38,551 nucleotides of DNA. Source: an uncultured Saprospirales bacterium (lineage in GTDB: Bacteria > Bacteroidota > Bacteroidia > Chitinophagales > Saprospiraceae). Under the pieces are notes generated by a model. It ran no database searches, had not been told where the DNA came from, and saw nothing but the letters and a program-made list of their open reading frames with translations. The DNA is taken from contig CALMIR010000058.1 of the NCBI GenBank assembly GCA_937864265.1, positions 1 to 38,551 of the forward strand, read 5' to 3'. Shown here piece after piece: positions 26,227 to 34,096 of the stretch (its first letter is position 1; every line of letters starts with the position of its first letter). Position numbers and translations under genes: made by a program.

Positions 26227-26267
26227 TATCGGATCATGATCGGATCATGATCCGATCTGATCGGATA
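26227..26267. promoter_or_regulatory. Nested GATC-rich palindrome in the divergent integrase promoter region
   Basis: GATCGGATCATGATCCGATC (26238-26257) is a perfect 20-bp palindrome, flanked by TATCGGATCA (26227-26236) and TGATCGGATA (26258-26267). Six GATC sites fall within 31 bp. The position between the zinc-ribbon gene and the integrase -33/-7 elements suits an operator acting on both genes. Confidence 0.7.
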
Positions 26268-26294
26268 TTTTTGCAAGTTCCTAATTTTTAGGAT

Positions 26295-26322
26295 TTTGCA
26301 AAATTTTTTTGTGCTATTTTTG
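26295..26322 (+). promoter_or_regulatory. Integrase gene promoter
   Basis: TTTG (26295-26298) and TATTTTTG (26315-26322) fit the Bacteroidota -33/-7 pattern, though the 16-nt spacer is short. The ATG at 26345 is 22 bp downstream. A GTG start at 26309 would lie inside the promoter, which supports 26345 as the start. Confidence 0.6.
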
Positions 26323-26344
26323 GAACTATAAAATTTTTTCTCCA

Positions 26345-27844
26345 ATGAAAGCCCTTAGCATTCGAGATAAACGAATTTACATAGCTATTGACAGTCGAGA
26401 ACAAGATTTAGTCACTCTCATTCGTATGAAAGTAGGCAGGCGGTGGCATCCGGAGTTAAAGCAATGGTCATTGCCCGACACGCCTGAATATCGGGCATGG
26501 TTGGGAATGGATAAAAGCCAGATAGGTGAAGCTGAATTAGTTGTTGCTTCTCCGAGTATTACAATAGCATCAGAGGCAGAAGTATTCCCTGAAATGGCTT
26601 TTAGTATCCGCCAAGTTGAACATAAAAATGCGCCACACTCGGAAGTATCTTCTGATACAAAGCCCACAGATCAGAGGTATTTATTTGAAAATCAATATTT
26701 TGAACAAAAAATATGCGTTTGCCTGCATCCGAATCATTCTAATGTTTTGTGCTTGTATTTGCCTTTACATTTGTTGGGGTACTTGCCCACTGTAAAGAAT
26801 ATACACGGACGGCGTTGGAATCCGCTGTTGAAGGCTTGGGAATTGCCTTATACGAAGTTGACTATCCGTTTTTTGCGCAAGTATTTGGGGGAAATCATCA
26901 AGTGGGAGCTTCCGTTATCGGACGATATACCAGAAGGACTGCCAACTTCCAATCATGGGAAGCCACTGCCACCCCAAAATGAGCAACAAACACCCAAAGC
27001 CAAGTATGAAGCTGCTGTAAGCGCTTTAGAACAATGCCTCTTGTTGAAAAGATACAGTTGGCGCACCATTAAAAGTTACAAAAACTGCTTTCGGCATTTT
27101 ATCCGGCATTACGATGATATCAAGCCCAGCCAAATTACCCGCGCTCAAATAGATACGTATGTTTTTCAGATGATCAAAGAGAAAAACATCAGTCCTTCTT
27201 ATCAAAACCAAATGTTGAGTGCTATCAAACTGTTTTACGAAACGGTGCTTCAACAAGAGGAAAAAGTGAGAGATTTGTGGCGGCCCAAAAAATCCCATAA
27301 GCTGCCCAAAGTACTCACGGAGCAAGAAGTAGTCTATTTGCTAAAAGCAGTGGATAATCTAAAACACCGTTGTATCCTGATGTTGATTTATTCGGCTGGC
27401 CTTCGGCTGGGCGAAGTAATTAATCTAAGGCTGGTGGAACTACAACCGGATCAAAACCGCCTGTTTGTAAGAGGAGGTAAAGGTAAAAAAGACCGCTGCA
27501 CTCTATTGTCGGAAAAGGTATGGAAGTCACTACAACAGTACCTAGAAATCTATCAGCCCATTGAATGGCTCTTTGAGGGGCAGTCGGGCGGGCAATACAG
27601 TGAACGCAGCGTCCAAAAAATATTTACCTACGCCAAAAACAAAGCACTGATTAATCCCGATGCTACCGTGCATACGCTTCGGCATTCCTTCGCCACTCAC
27701 CTATTGGAAAAAGGGGTTGATTTGCGCTATATTCAAGAGCTACTAGGCCACGAAAGCAGTAAAACGACGGAGATTTACACGCACATTACCAAAAAGGGTT
27801 GGGATAAGCTGCGCAGCCCAATAGAAGATTTGGATTTAGGCTAA
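26345..27844 (+). CDS. Tyrosine recombinase of an integron-like cassette array
   Basis: 499 aa. The catalytic domain is complete: Arg354 (SAGLRLGE), Lys in GGKGKKDR, His443-x-x-Arg446 (HTLRHSFATHL), His469 (LGHES) and the nucleophile Tyr478 (EIYTHI). The SAM-like core-binding domain spans about 225-310. The C-terminal tail GWDKLRSPIEDL resembles the end of integron integrases. The Arg354 to His443 distance (89) is Xer-like and leaves no room for the extra insertion that defines IntI. The N-terminal 200 residues are an extension with a repeated motif: GRRWHPELKQWSLP (31-44) and GRRWNPLLKAWELP (155-168). It would recombine attI and attC sites downstream. It has the same direction as the cassettes, unlike class 1 integrons. 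Confidence 0.92.
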   Translation: MKALSIRDKRIYIAIDSREQDLVTLIRMKVGRRWHPELKQWSLPDTPEYRAWLGMDKSQIGEAELVVASPSITIASEAEVFPEMAFSIRQVEHKNAPHSEVSSDTKPTDQRYLFENQYFEQKICVCLHPNHSNVLCLYLPLHLLGYLPTVKNIHGRRWNPLLKAWELPYTKLTIRFLRKYLGEIIKWELPLSDDIPEGLPTSNHGKPLPPQNEQQTPKAKYEAAVSALEQCLLLKRYSWRTIKSYKNCFRHFIRHYDDIKPSQITRAQIDTYVFQMIKEKNISPSYQNQMLSAIKLFYETVLQQEEKVRDLWRPKKSHKLPKVLTEQEVVYLLKAVDNLKHRCILMLIYSAGLRLGEVINLRLVELQPDQNRLFVRGGKGKKDRCTLLSEKVWKSLQQYLEIYQPIEWLFEGQSGGQYSERSVQKIFTYAKNKALINPDATVHTLRHSFATHLLEKGVDLRYIQELLGHESSKTTEIYTHITKKGWDKLRSPIEDLDLG

Positions 27845-27861
27845 AAAAACAGCAAATGAGC

Positions 27862-27892
27862 TTGACTTTTCAATGTTTTGCTTGTATATTTG
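27862..27892 (+). promoter_or_regulatory. Cassette-array promoter (Pc-like)
   Basis: TTG (27862-27864), a 20-nt spacer and TATATTTG (27885-27892) give the best Bacteroidota-type promoter in the window. It begins 18 bp after the integrase stop and points into the array, so it would transcribe whichever cassette sits first at attI, the role of Pc in known integrons. Start of transcription is expected near 27899. Confidence 0.7.
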
Positions 27893-27896
27893 TCTA

Positions 27897-27956
27897 GGCT
27901 TATTAAGCCCTGGGCTTAGGAAAGCCAGGTGTAGGTATAGCGGATATACACGCACC
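27897..27956 (+). promoter_or_regulatory. Series of hairpins in the attI leader
   Basis: Three structures follow the promoter. The first is GGCTTATTAAGCC (27897-27909). The second is GGCTT-agga-AAGCC (27913-27926). The third is an imperfect 12-bp stem with GGTG/CACC ends (27928-27956), followed by TTTT. They could be an intrinsic attenuator in the cassette leader, a terminator for the integrase, or structure used by the recombinase at attI. Confidence 0.55.
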
Positions 27957-27980
27957 TTTTGTGACTAAGTAAAAGACGAA

Positions 27981-28008
27981 GTGCGGTTGTACGGTAGTTG
28001 GAAGCAAC
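27981..28008 (+). other. attI-like site and first cassette junction
   Basis: GTTGGAAGC (27997-28005) opens the first cassette, with the predicted crossover between G27997 and T27998. The reverse complement GCTTCCAAC occurs at the other end of the same cassette (29305-29313). A CGGTTG/CGGTAGTTGG near-repeat just upstream (27984-28000) may be a second recombinase contact. The G before the crossover belongs to attI, the rest to the cassette. Confidence 0.7.
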
Positions 28009-28039
28009 AAAAAGAAAAAAAGAAATATAACATAAACGG

Positions 28040-29302
28040 ATGAGGTCATTAATCTTTGTGCAAAACCTTAAACAGAAATTGATTGAAATTGACGAAATTT
28101 CAACTTCTTTACCAATATATTCAGCCCTTGACTATGGTTTTGTGCAAGAAGTAAAAGCCTATGCTCTGTCAAAATTACAAGGAATAAAGATTAAGCAGGG
28201 AAATGATGACCTATACCAGTTTTCTGTTGATTTATTAAATCGAGGAAACCTCGATAAACGTCTGAAATACTGTAATATCTTACTAAATGAACTAAAAATA
28301 CCAAAAGGCGAAAGGCTTGATTTACTAAAACAAGCAATTGAGGCTTTTATTCAAAATAAAGACAAGCACAGACGGCGTTTAAATTACAATGAAACTGCGA
28401 CAATAGATGAATTATTAGTTTTAGAGTTAGCCAATTGTTTCAGACCATGGTATTACCCAGAAGACGTTTTTCAGACAGAGTTTGCATTTGAGCGGCAACT
28501 GATAAATTTCAACGCATCTTCACGAACATGGACGACTTCAAATATTGGCAATTATTTTATCAAGACATCTGCGTTTGAAGCAATTGCTTTTCTATGTGCA
28601 TTAGAAATAACTTTGACATCGGAAGATGTTGGACATAGATTTCTTTCACAAAATGTATTAAACCAATTACTTGGAGAGGAGAAAAATAAAAACAATTGGA
28701 GAAGAGTTACTCGCCCTCATACACTAAAACTTTTTGGGCTTGTTTCAGAGTATTCCAAAGACGATGACGGCGATGATATAAAATTGACTGATTTTGGTCA
28801 AAGAGTATTGAAGTTCGTCAAGTCAAACCTTGAAGAATTAAAAGATATTATTTTACTTTTAATGGAAGCCGAAACTACGGGATTTAAGTTTAAAGATGTT
28901 ACAAGTATTTCTGAATTTGACAGTTTTATTGACACAAGTACCTACCTTGATGTTGAAATAAAGAAGCAAATTAAGAATGGACTTCAACAGTACACATCTG
29001 AAAAGTATGTCGAGGGATTACGAATTATATTTCCGCTCTTGGAAGGAATACTGAATATTGGTATAAAATCAATAAATCTAAACCCATCTGATTTTAAAGG
29101 CATGAGAGGCAAGGTGGAAAAATTAGAAAAAGAAGGTAAATTATCCCTTAAAGTGGCAACAGGTTTAGAAGTCTTTGAAAGCAGAAATAAAGTTTTGCAT
29201 GGTAATCTGATTGAAAATGACCCTGAAACGAGCAAGCCACTTTTCGATTTGGTTTTGACCTACTTGAAAAAGGTAACAAGCGACTTGGAAAGAAATCAAT
29301 AA
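28040..29302 (+). CDS. Cassette 1: protein with C-terminal HEPN-type RNase motif
   Basis: 420 aa, AT-rich codon use unlike the core genes. The N-terminal half is alpha-helical, with no family recognised. A winged-helix-like unit around 225-260 ends KLTDFGQRVLKFVKS. The C-terminal helical domain contains R382-N-K-V-L-H387, the Rx4H (RNxxxH) signature of HEPN ribonucleases, which often act as toxins or abortive-infection effectors. Only the motif supports this, and HEPN motifs can be inactive scaffolds. The stop is 2 bp before the attC. It is the only gene in the cassette nearest the array promoter, so it should be the best expressed. Confidence 0.75.
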   Translation: MRSLIFVQNLKQKLIEIDEISTSLPIYSALDYGFVQEVKAYALSKLQGIKIKQGNDDLYQFSVDLLNRGNLDKRLKYCNILLNELKIPKGERLDLLKQAIEAFIQNKDKHRRRLNYNETATIDELLVLELANCFRPWYYPEDVFQTEFAFERQLINFNASSRTWTTSNIGNYFIKTSAFEAIAFLCALEITLTSEDVGHRFLSQNVLNQLLGEEKNKNNWRRVTRPHTLKLFGLVSEYSKDDDGDDIKLTDFGQRVLKFVKSNLEELKDIILLLMEAETTGFKFKDVTSISEFDSFIDTSTYLDVEIKKQIKNGLQQYTSEKYVEGLRIIFPLLEGILNIGIKSINLNPSDFKGMRGKVEKLEKEGKLSLKVATGLEVFESRNKVLHGNLIENDPETSKPLFDLVLTYLKKVTSDLERNQ

Positions 29303-29304
29303 AT

Positions 29305-29396
29305 GCTTCCAACAAAGCATGGTCGCACATGGCGGCGAAAGCCCACCCCGCAAAGCCAACGCTCGCCGCCACGTCGTCCATGCGCCCGTTGCAGGC
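29305..29396 (+). repeat. attC-like site 1
   Basis: 92 bp. R'' GCTTCCAAC (29305-29313) matches the start of cassette 1. Stems: GCATGG (29317-29322) with CCATGC (29378-29383), and TGGCGGCG (29330-29337) with CGCCGCCA (29364-29371). The unpaired spacers are unequal (7 and 6 nt), giving an extrahelical base as in attC sites. It ends with R' GTTGCAGGC (29388-29396), crossover after G29388. Confidence 0.85.
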
Positions 29397-29421
29397 AAGC
29401 AGAAAAAAATAAAAGAAACAA

Positions 29422-31917
29422 ATGAGCATATCCAATAAACTTCAGAAAATCAAGGAATCAAAAAGTTATAGTATTCCAGCGAAAAGGTTGAAAGAGCATT
29501 TGAAACCGTTGTTGAGTAAAAGCGGCGAATTAGAAAAAAGGTGGATGTGGGAGCTAATTCAAAATGCGACTGATTTGGGAGATGACATTTCTGTAAAGAT
29601 TAGAATTGACAATAACAAAATAAGTTTTAGCCATAATGGAGAACCTTTCACTTTAAATGAAGCATATAATTTAATAATGCCTGATTCGGGGAAAGATGAA
29701 GAGCATGAAACTAATAAAAGTATAATCGGGCAATTTGGAACAGGATTCATATCCACGCATATTTTGTCAAGAGTTATCACGGTGAGTGGAATTGCATACG
29801 ACGACGAGGACGAAGATTACTATAAATTTGAATTCACTCTTGATAGAACAGAAAGAACTGATAAAGAAGGATTAATTAGGTCAATACGTTCGGCAGAAGA
29901 TGACTTTCAAGAAAATTTGCAAGCATTAGAAGATTATGAGTTTACCAATGAATTTGAGACTGTTTTTTCGTATGACTTAAGCCAAGCATATGAAGGTATA
30001 GATAGTAAAGTTGTCGTAGAAAGGGGATTAGATTATTTTTTTAATCTCATCCCTTTCGTATTCTGTTTTAGACCAGAATTAACATCTGTCCAGTTGCTTG
30101 ATTACAGAAAATCAAGAGACAAATGGACATTTGAAAAAGAAGAAATAGAAACTGATATCGGAGATTTAAGTCTTCTAAAAATAGTTGCCTTAAAAAATGG
30201 TTCAAAAGAATGGGATACAATAATTGGAAGCATTTGGGAAGATGAAACAGCAGTATCCTTTGAATTAAATCACTCTAAAGAAGACCAATTTGAGATTCAG
30301 CCTTACCCAGAGAAGTGTTCAAAACTTTTTTGTGCATTTCCAATGATAGGTTCTGAGGATTTTAATTTTCCAGTAATTATTCACAGTCGAGAATTTGTTC
30401 CGAATAGAGAAAGGGACGGAATTGAATTATCAAGACATGATGATGAGAATAGAGCAAGGATTCTTGAAGCTAAAGTAGCTTATGAACGATTACTTGAAAT
30501 CATCGAAGAATATTCTTGGACAAAAGCCTACAATATCTGCTCAATTTCAAACCAAGAATTTAAAGACCCTGAAACGAATAGGTGGCATAGTAGAAGTGTT
30601 AAGAACCCGATAAAGTCTGAGATAAAGAAAAGAGAGCTTATTGATACTATTGATTTGGACGGAAAAGAATTGAGAGTAAAGTTGGAAGATTGCTATATTC
30701 CGTATGCTGATAAGAGACTGAAAGAAAGTGAGGAAATATTAGATTCAATTTTCAAATTGGCTGTAACAGTAATACCTGAAAGGCTTCCAAAGGAAGAAGA
30801 TTATAAAGATTGGAATAATGTCATAGATTTTGAACTTTTTGACAGCGAAAAATTCACAATTGAAACACTCCTAAAAGTAGTTTCCGATGAGGCAAAAAAA
30901 ATTGAAGATTTTGAAAAAGAATTTAATAAAGATGAAATAGAGACCATCGAATGGATTAATGAAGTAGTGGGTTTTCTCTTGAAGCAAGAAAGTGAAGATT
31001 TGTTGGATAATTACGCAATCATTCCAAGTCAGTCAGGTGATTTTACTAAATTATCCAAGCTAAAAGTTGACAAAATATATCATAAGCACTTGATAGATAA
31101 TTTTGAAGATAAGCTCAAGGATGTCTACTTAGATATTTCAGGCGAAGATTATCGAGAGAAATTGATTCATGAAGAAGTAAAAAAGAAGAAATTAATTAAG
31201 GACGAAGATGAAAAGGTTTCCTTTAAAGATTTTTGTCTAATTGTTGATAAAGAATTTAGAGAATATGACGGAGATAGGCAAGATAATGAGTTTCTGTCAT
31301 CGCTAAAGAAGATGTTCAATTGGTACACAAACTGCGGTTTAGGAGACGATACTTTATCAGAATATTTTCCTTGGTTTTCTAAGAATAAGTCTCAACTTTA
31401 TATGGATACACAATCCGCAAGTCAAAGGGAACAGACTTTTGATATATTGTTAAGCGGAAAAACTGAGGCACTTGCTAAAATTGCTAATAGTGATTTAACT
31501 ATTGAAGAACTAAATACTTTAGCAAACAATTCTACCTTAGTTACTTCATTCTTAGATTGGCTAAATCAAAAAGTAGAAGATAATCCCGATGAAGAATTAG
31601 GAGATATAGGAGAAGAATTTGTCTACTATGAATTGTGTCGAAGATTTGGAGAAGACTATGTCGAATGGATAAACGAAGATGCTTATGATTTCAAAGTAAT
31701 AAATAAAGATAAGTCAGTCCGTTATTACATAGATGCAAAAACTACAAATAAAGGCATCGGCAATAGTGATAATGTTCCTTTTTATATGAGATATTCACAA
31801 TGGAATTTTTTACCAAAAGAAGATGTAATGGGCAAATATTTAATTGCAAGGGTTTTCAAGAATGGAGAAAGTTTCAAAGTGAGATTTTTAAATATAAAAC
31901 CAGAGAAATTAAATTGA
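29422..31917 (+). CDS. Cassette 2: HSP90-like (GHKL) ATPase with C-terminal DUF3883 nuclease-like domain
   Basis: 831 aa. The N-terminal GHKL ATPase has the N box ELIQNATD (Glu44, Asn48, Asp51), FSHNGEPF in place of the usual G1 box (as in sacsin/HSP90-like proteins) and the G2 box GQFGTGF (from Gly103). The long middle is helical and charged. The C-terminus (about 725-831) fits DUF3883: GDIGEEFVYYEL, then YDFKV and IDAKTT (Asp771, Lys773), a PD-(D/E)xK arrangement. HSP90-like plus DUF3883 proteins are frequent in defence islands, so an ATP-dependent nuclease against foreign DNA is a reasonable inference. Very AT-rich, separate in origin from the flanking chromosome. Confidence 0.85.
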   Translation: MSISNKLQKIKESKSYSIPAKRLKEHLKPLLSKSGELEKRWMWELIQNATDLGDDISVKIRIDNNKISFSHNGEPFTLNEAYNLIMPDSGKDEEHETNKSIIGQFGTGFISTHILSRVITVSGIAYDDEDEDYYKFEFTLDRTERTDKEGLIRSIRSAEDDFQENLQALEDYEFTNEFETVFSYDLSQAYEGIDSKVVVERGLDYFFNLIPFVFCFRPELTSVQLLDYRKSRDKWTFEKEEIETDIGDLSLLKIVALKNGSKEWDTIIGSIWEDETAVSFELNHSKEDQFEIQPYPEKCSKLFCAFPMIGSEDFNFPVIIHSREFVPNRERDGIELSRHDDENRARILEAKVAYERLLEIIEEYSWTKAYNICSISNQEFKDPETNRWHSRSVKNPIKSEIKKRELIDTIDLDGKELRVKLEDCYIPYADKRLKESEEILDSIFKLAVTVIPERLPKEEDYKDWNNVIDFELFDSEKFTIETLLKVVSDEAKKIEDFEKEFNKDEIETIEWINEVVGFLLKQESEDLLDNYAIIPSQSGDFTKLSKLKVDKIYHKHLIDNFEDKLKDVYLDISGEDYREKLIHEEVKKKKLIKDEDEKVSFKDFCLIVDKEFREYDGDRQDNEFLSSLKKMFNWYTNCGLGDDTLSEYFPWFSKNKSQLYMDTQSASQREQTFDILLSGKTEALAKIANSDLTIEELNTLANNSTLVTSFLDWLNQKVEDNPDEELGDIGEEFVYYELCRRFGEDYVEWINEDAYDFKVINKDKSVRYYIDAKTTNKGIGNSDNVPFYMRYSQWNFLPKEDVMGKYLIARVFKNGESFKVRFLNIKPEKLN

Positions 31918-31927
31918 AAAGAAGCCT

Positions 31928-31997
31928 GCCTGCAACAATGCATAGCCGTCAAGCTGCCCTAAACGGGCAGCCTGCGGCTATGCAAACCGTTCTCTGC
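31928..31997 (+). repeat. attC-like site 2
   Basis: 70 bp and different in sequence from sites 1, 3 and 4. R'' GCCTGCAAC (31928-31936) is the exact reverse complement of GTTGCAGGC at the start of cassette 2. Stems: TGCATAGCCG (31939-31948) with CGGCTATGCA (31975-31984), and GCTGCCC (31953-31959) with GGGCAGC (31965-31971). Ends in GTTCTCTGC (31989-31997). Confidence 0.85.
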
Positions 31998-32028
31998 AAA
32001 CAAAAAATTAAAATAATAAAAAATAAAT

Positions 32029-33111
32029 ATGGAAACCCTAATTCAAGAAATCTATCAAATACTTAAAGATTATCGTGCCGATGAAGGTAAGAAAAGTGTT
32101 ACTATCACGCCCGACAAAATAAAAAATTGGATATCACAATTTGAAGAAAGCGATAGAGAATTCTTACTAAGTGAACTGAAGAATGTATTTCAAAAAAGGT
32201 ATTGCTCAAAGAGCAAGGCTAAATCGTTTTTAAAAAATGTCGTGAATAAGTTAAGCGATGATTTGGGCTACTCAAATAAAAAGGACTTTCTTGACAATGC
32301 ACATTTCCTTGATTTACAAGCAGAAGGTAAAAGTCAGAAGAAAATGCTTGAACTTTTAGCGATTGTGCTTAAAGATGATTTCAGTTACGATGTTACCAAC
32401 CTTGGGAGCAAAACTAAAAAACACTTTGTTTATATTGACGATGTTCTTTGTACAGGGAACACATTTTATCAAAATTTGAAAGATTGGCTCAATACAGAAG
32501 AAAACGGTGTTACTATGCTGCAAAAATTAAAAAACAAAGAAATAGATTTAAAGTCGGCATATATTTACATTATTTCTAAAAATCACGACAAAAAGTTAGG
32601 ACAATTTTATCATAATGTTGATAAAAACTTTAGAGACATGGAGACAACTTATGCTATGCATTGGTTAGATAAAGAAATTTTAAAACCGACCGCAACAAAT
32701 CAACCAAGTTCAGTTACAGAATACGAAGGAAAAGTCATTTTTCAAGCGGATGAACATGCGCAAGGAAAATATACTTATCAACCAGAATTTTACAGAATAG
32801 CAGATACAACAACAGCCGAAGAATTTTACTCTTCTCATGATAACAGAATTAGATTTGAAAATATTTTGTTGAGCAAAGGGATTGATATATTAAATAAAGT
32901 TGCAGTAAAGAAAGGGAATGTGCGTCCATTGGGATACTCTCTCCCCGCTTATAAGGATTTTGGTTCAGGGGCATTGCTTTTTACTTGGAGAAACGTACCT
33001 AATAACACTCCACTTGTGTTTTGGTATAGCGGAGGAGATTTTACTCCACTTTTCGACAATGTACGACCAACCAAGAATTTTGCTAATTTTGCAGATTGGT
33101 TTAACATTTAA
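32029..33111 (+). CDS. Cassette 3: phosphoribosyltransferase-like conflict protein (PRTase-CE type)
   Basis: 360 aa. FVYIDDVLCTGNTF holds the phosphoribosyltransferase PRPP-binding signature, an acidic pair (Asp137, Asp138) followed by Thr142-Gly143. The N-terminus is a helical domain, and the C-terminus ends with a WYSGGDFTPLF region. PRTase-like proteins paired with NADAR enzymes have been described as predicted conflict systems that act on nucleotides or ADP-ribose; the next gene, 10 bp away, is a NADAR protein. Base or nucleotide modification during infection is inferred, not shown. Confidence 0.8.
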   Translation: METLIQEIYQILKDYRADEGKKSVTITPDKIKNWISQFEESDREFLLSELKNVFQKRYCSKSKAKSFLKNVVNKLSDDLGYSNKKDFLDNAHFLDLQAEGKSQKKMLELLAIVLKDDFSYDVTNLGSKTKKHFVYIDDVLCTGNTFYQNLKDWLNTEENGVTMLQKLKNKEIDLKSAYIYIISKNHDKKLGQFYHNVDKNFRDMETTYAMHWLDKEILKPTATNQPSSVTEYEGKVIFQADEHAQGKYTYQPEFYRIADTTTAEEFYSSHDNRIRFENILLSKGIDILNKVAVKKGNVRPLGYSLPAYKDFGSGALLFTWRNVPNNTPLVFWYSGGDFTPLFDNVRPTKNFANFADWFNI

Positions 33112-33121
33112 AATTTGAACA

Positions 33122-33973
33122 ATGGAAAACTTAAAAGATAAGGAAAGGTTATATAATGCTACTGAAATAGCCTTTTTTAAAAAAACGAAAGAAGCATTTG
33201 GAGGGTTGTCTAATATGGCAGCAGGCTTCCCGCTTGAAATAAATGGCACTTCAATTTTGACATCAGAAGCGTTATATCAGGCTTGTCGTTTTCCTCATCT
33301 TCCTGATGTTCAGCGAATGATAATTAATGAAAAAAGCCCAATGACAGCCAAAATGGTTGGAAAGCCATATAGAAGTCAGTCAAGAGAAGATTTTGAGGAC
33401 GTCAAAGTAAATATTATGCGTTGGTGTTTGCGGGTTAAACTCGCACAGAATTTTACAGAGTTCAGTAAGTTATTGATGAGTACAGGAAATAAACCTATAG
33501 TTGAAGATAGCCATAAAGATACTTTTTGGGGAGCCGTTAGGGACAAAAAAGATGAAAATATACTGAGGGGGGTCAATGCATTGGGACGATTGCTAATGGA
33601 ACTACGTCAACAGTATATCGAAAACCCATTTTCTGTAAGATTGGTATATATTGAGCCTTTAAAGATACCAAATTTCAAATTATTTGGAGAGCATATTGGG
33701 ATAGTTGATGAAAGAGAGAGGTTTCTTAATTTAATCTCAAAACAATACGGACTTAGTATTTCGTTTCCGAGCATCCCAATTAATACAAATGGAAGTTATC
33801 TGTATCAACAAAAAGAAATTGAACCAATACAGGTTCAAGAACCTCAAAATTATTTAAAAAGTGAAACTGAGAAAAAAGATAATAAGAAAAAGAATGGGAA
33901 AGCAACAAGTGAAAAACCGAAAAAAAGCACCAAGAAAGTGAAGAATGAGCCGACGTTATTCGGAAATTTATAA
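33122..33973 (+). CDS. Cassette 3: NADAR (DUF1768, YbiA-like) family protein
   Basis: 283 aa. Residues about 15-160 are a NADAR domain: GGLSNM (27-32), SEALYQACRF (Glu49), a basic VGKPYRSQSREDFEDVKVNIMRWCLRVKL helix and DTFWGAVRDKKDENILRGVNALGRLLMELR. NADAR proteins cleave N-glycosidic bonds, and some remove ADP-ribose from guanine in toxin-antitoxin pairs. The C-terminal third is a Lys-rich, low-complexity tail (about 240-275). With the PRTase gene just upstream it forms a two-gene cassette in which it could be the antidote; this is inference. Stop lies 4 bp before attC site 3. Confidence 0.85.
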   Translation: MENLKDKERLYNATEIAFFKKTKEAFGGLSNMAAGFPLEINGTSILTSEALYQACRFPHLPDVQRMIINEKSPMTAKMVGKPYRSQSREDFEDVKVNIMRWCLRVKLAQNFTEFSKLLMSTGNKPIVEDSHKDTFWGAVRDKKDENILRGVNALGRLLMELRQQYIENPFSVRLVYIEPLKIPNFKLFGEHIGIVDERERFLNLISKQYGLSISFPSIPINTNGSYLYQQKEIEPIQVQEPQNYLKSETEKKDNKKKNGKATSEKPKKSTKKVKNEPTLFGNL

Positions 33974-33977
33974 AAAA

Positions 33978-34069
33978 GCAGAGAACAAAGCATGGTCGCA
34001 CATGGCGGCGAAAGCCCAACCCGCAAAGCCAACGCTCGCCGCCACGTCGTCCATGCACACGTTCTGCGA
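33978..34069 (+). repeat. attC-like site 3
   Basis: 92 bp. Between the R boxes it is almost identical to site 1 (one substitution from the AAC to CCATGC). R'' GCAGAGAAC (33978-33986) is the exact reverse complement of GTTCTCTGC that opens cassette 3. Ends with GTTCTGCGA (34061-34069). Near identity inside but different R boxes is the pattern of attC sites in one chromosomal array. Confidence 0.85.
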
Positions 34070-34096
34070 TACAAAATGAAATAAAAATAAATAAAA

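Noticed and set aside
26309-26344. Upstream GTG start for the integrase
   Set aside because: It would lie within the TATTTTTG promoter element. The ATG at 26345 begins the first copy of the N-terminal module.
29148-29435. Minus-strand open frames across attC site 1 (also 33780-34145 across site 3)
   Set aside because: They read through the palindrome and the ends of plus-strand genes. The similar peptide in both places only reflects the repeated DNA.
31800-32066. Plus-strand 88-aa frame spanning attC site 2
   Set aside because: It overlaps the end of the DUF3883 gene and the start of the PRTase gene out of frame and crosses the recombination site.
29305-34069. The attC-like repeats as insertion-sequence ends
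   Set aside because: No transposase lies between matching copies and no target duplications were seen. All copies have the same orientation.
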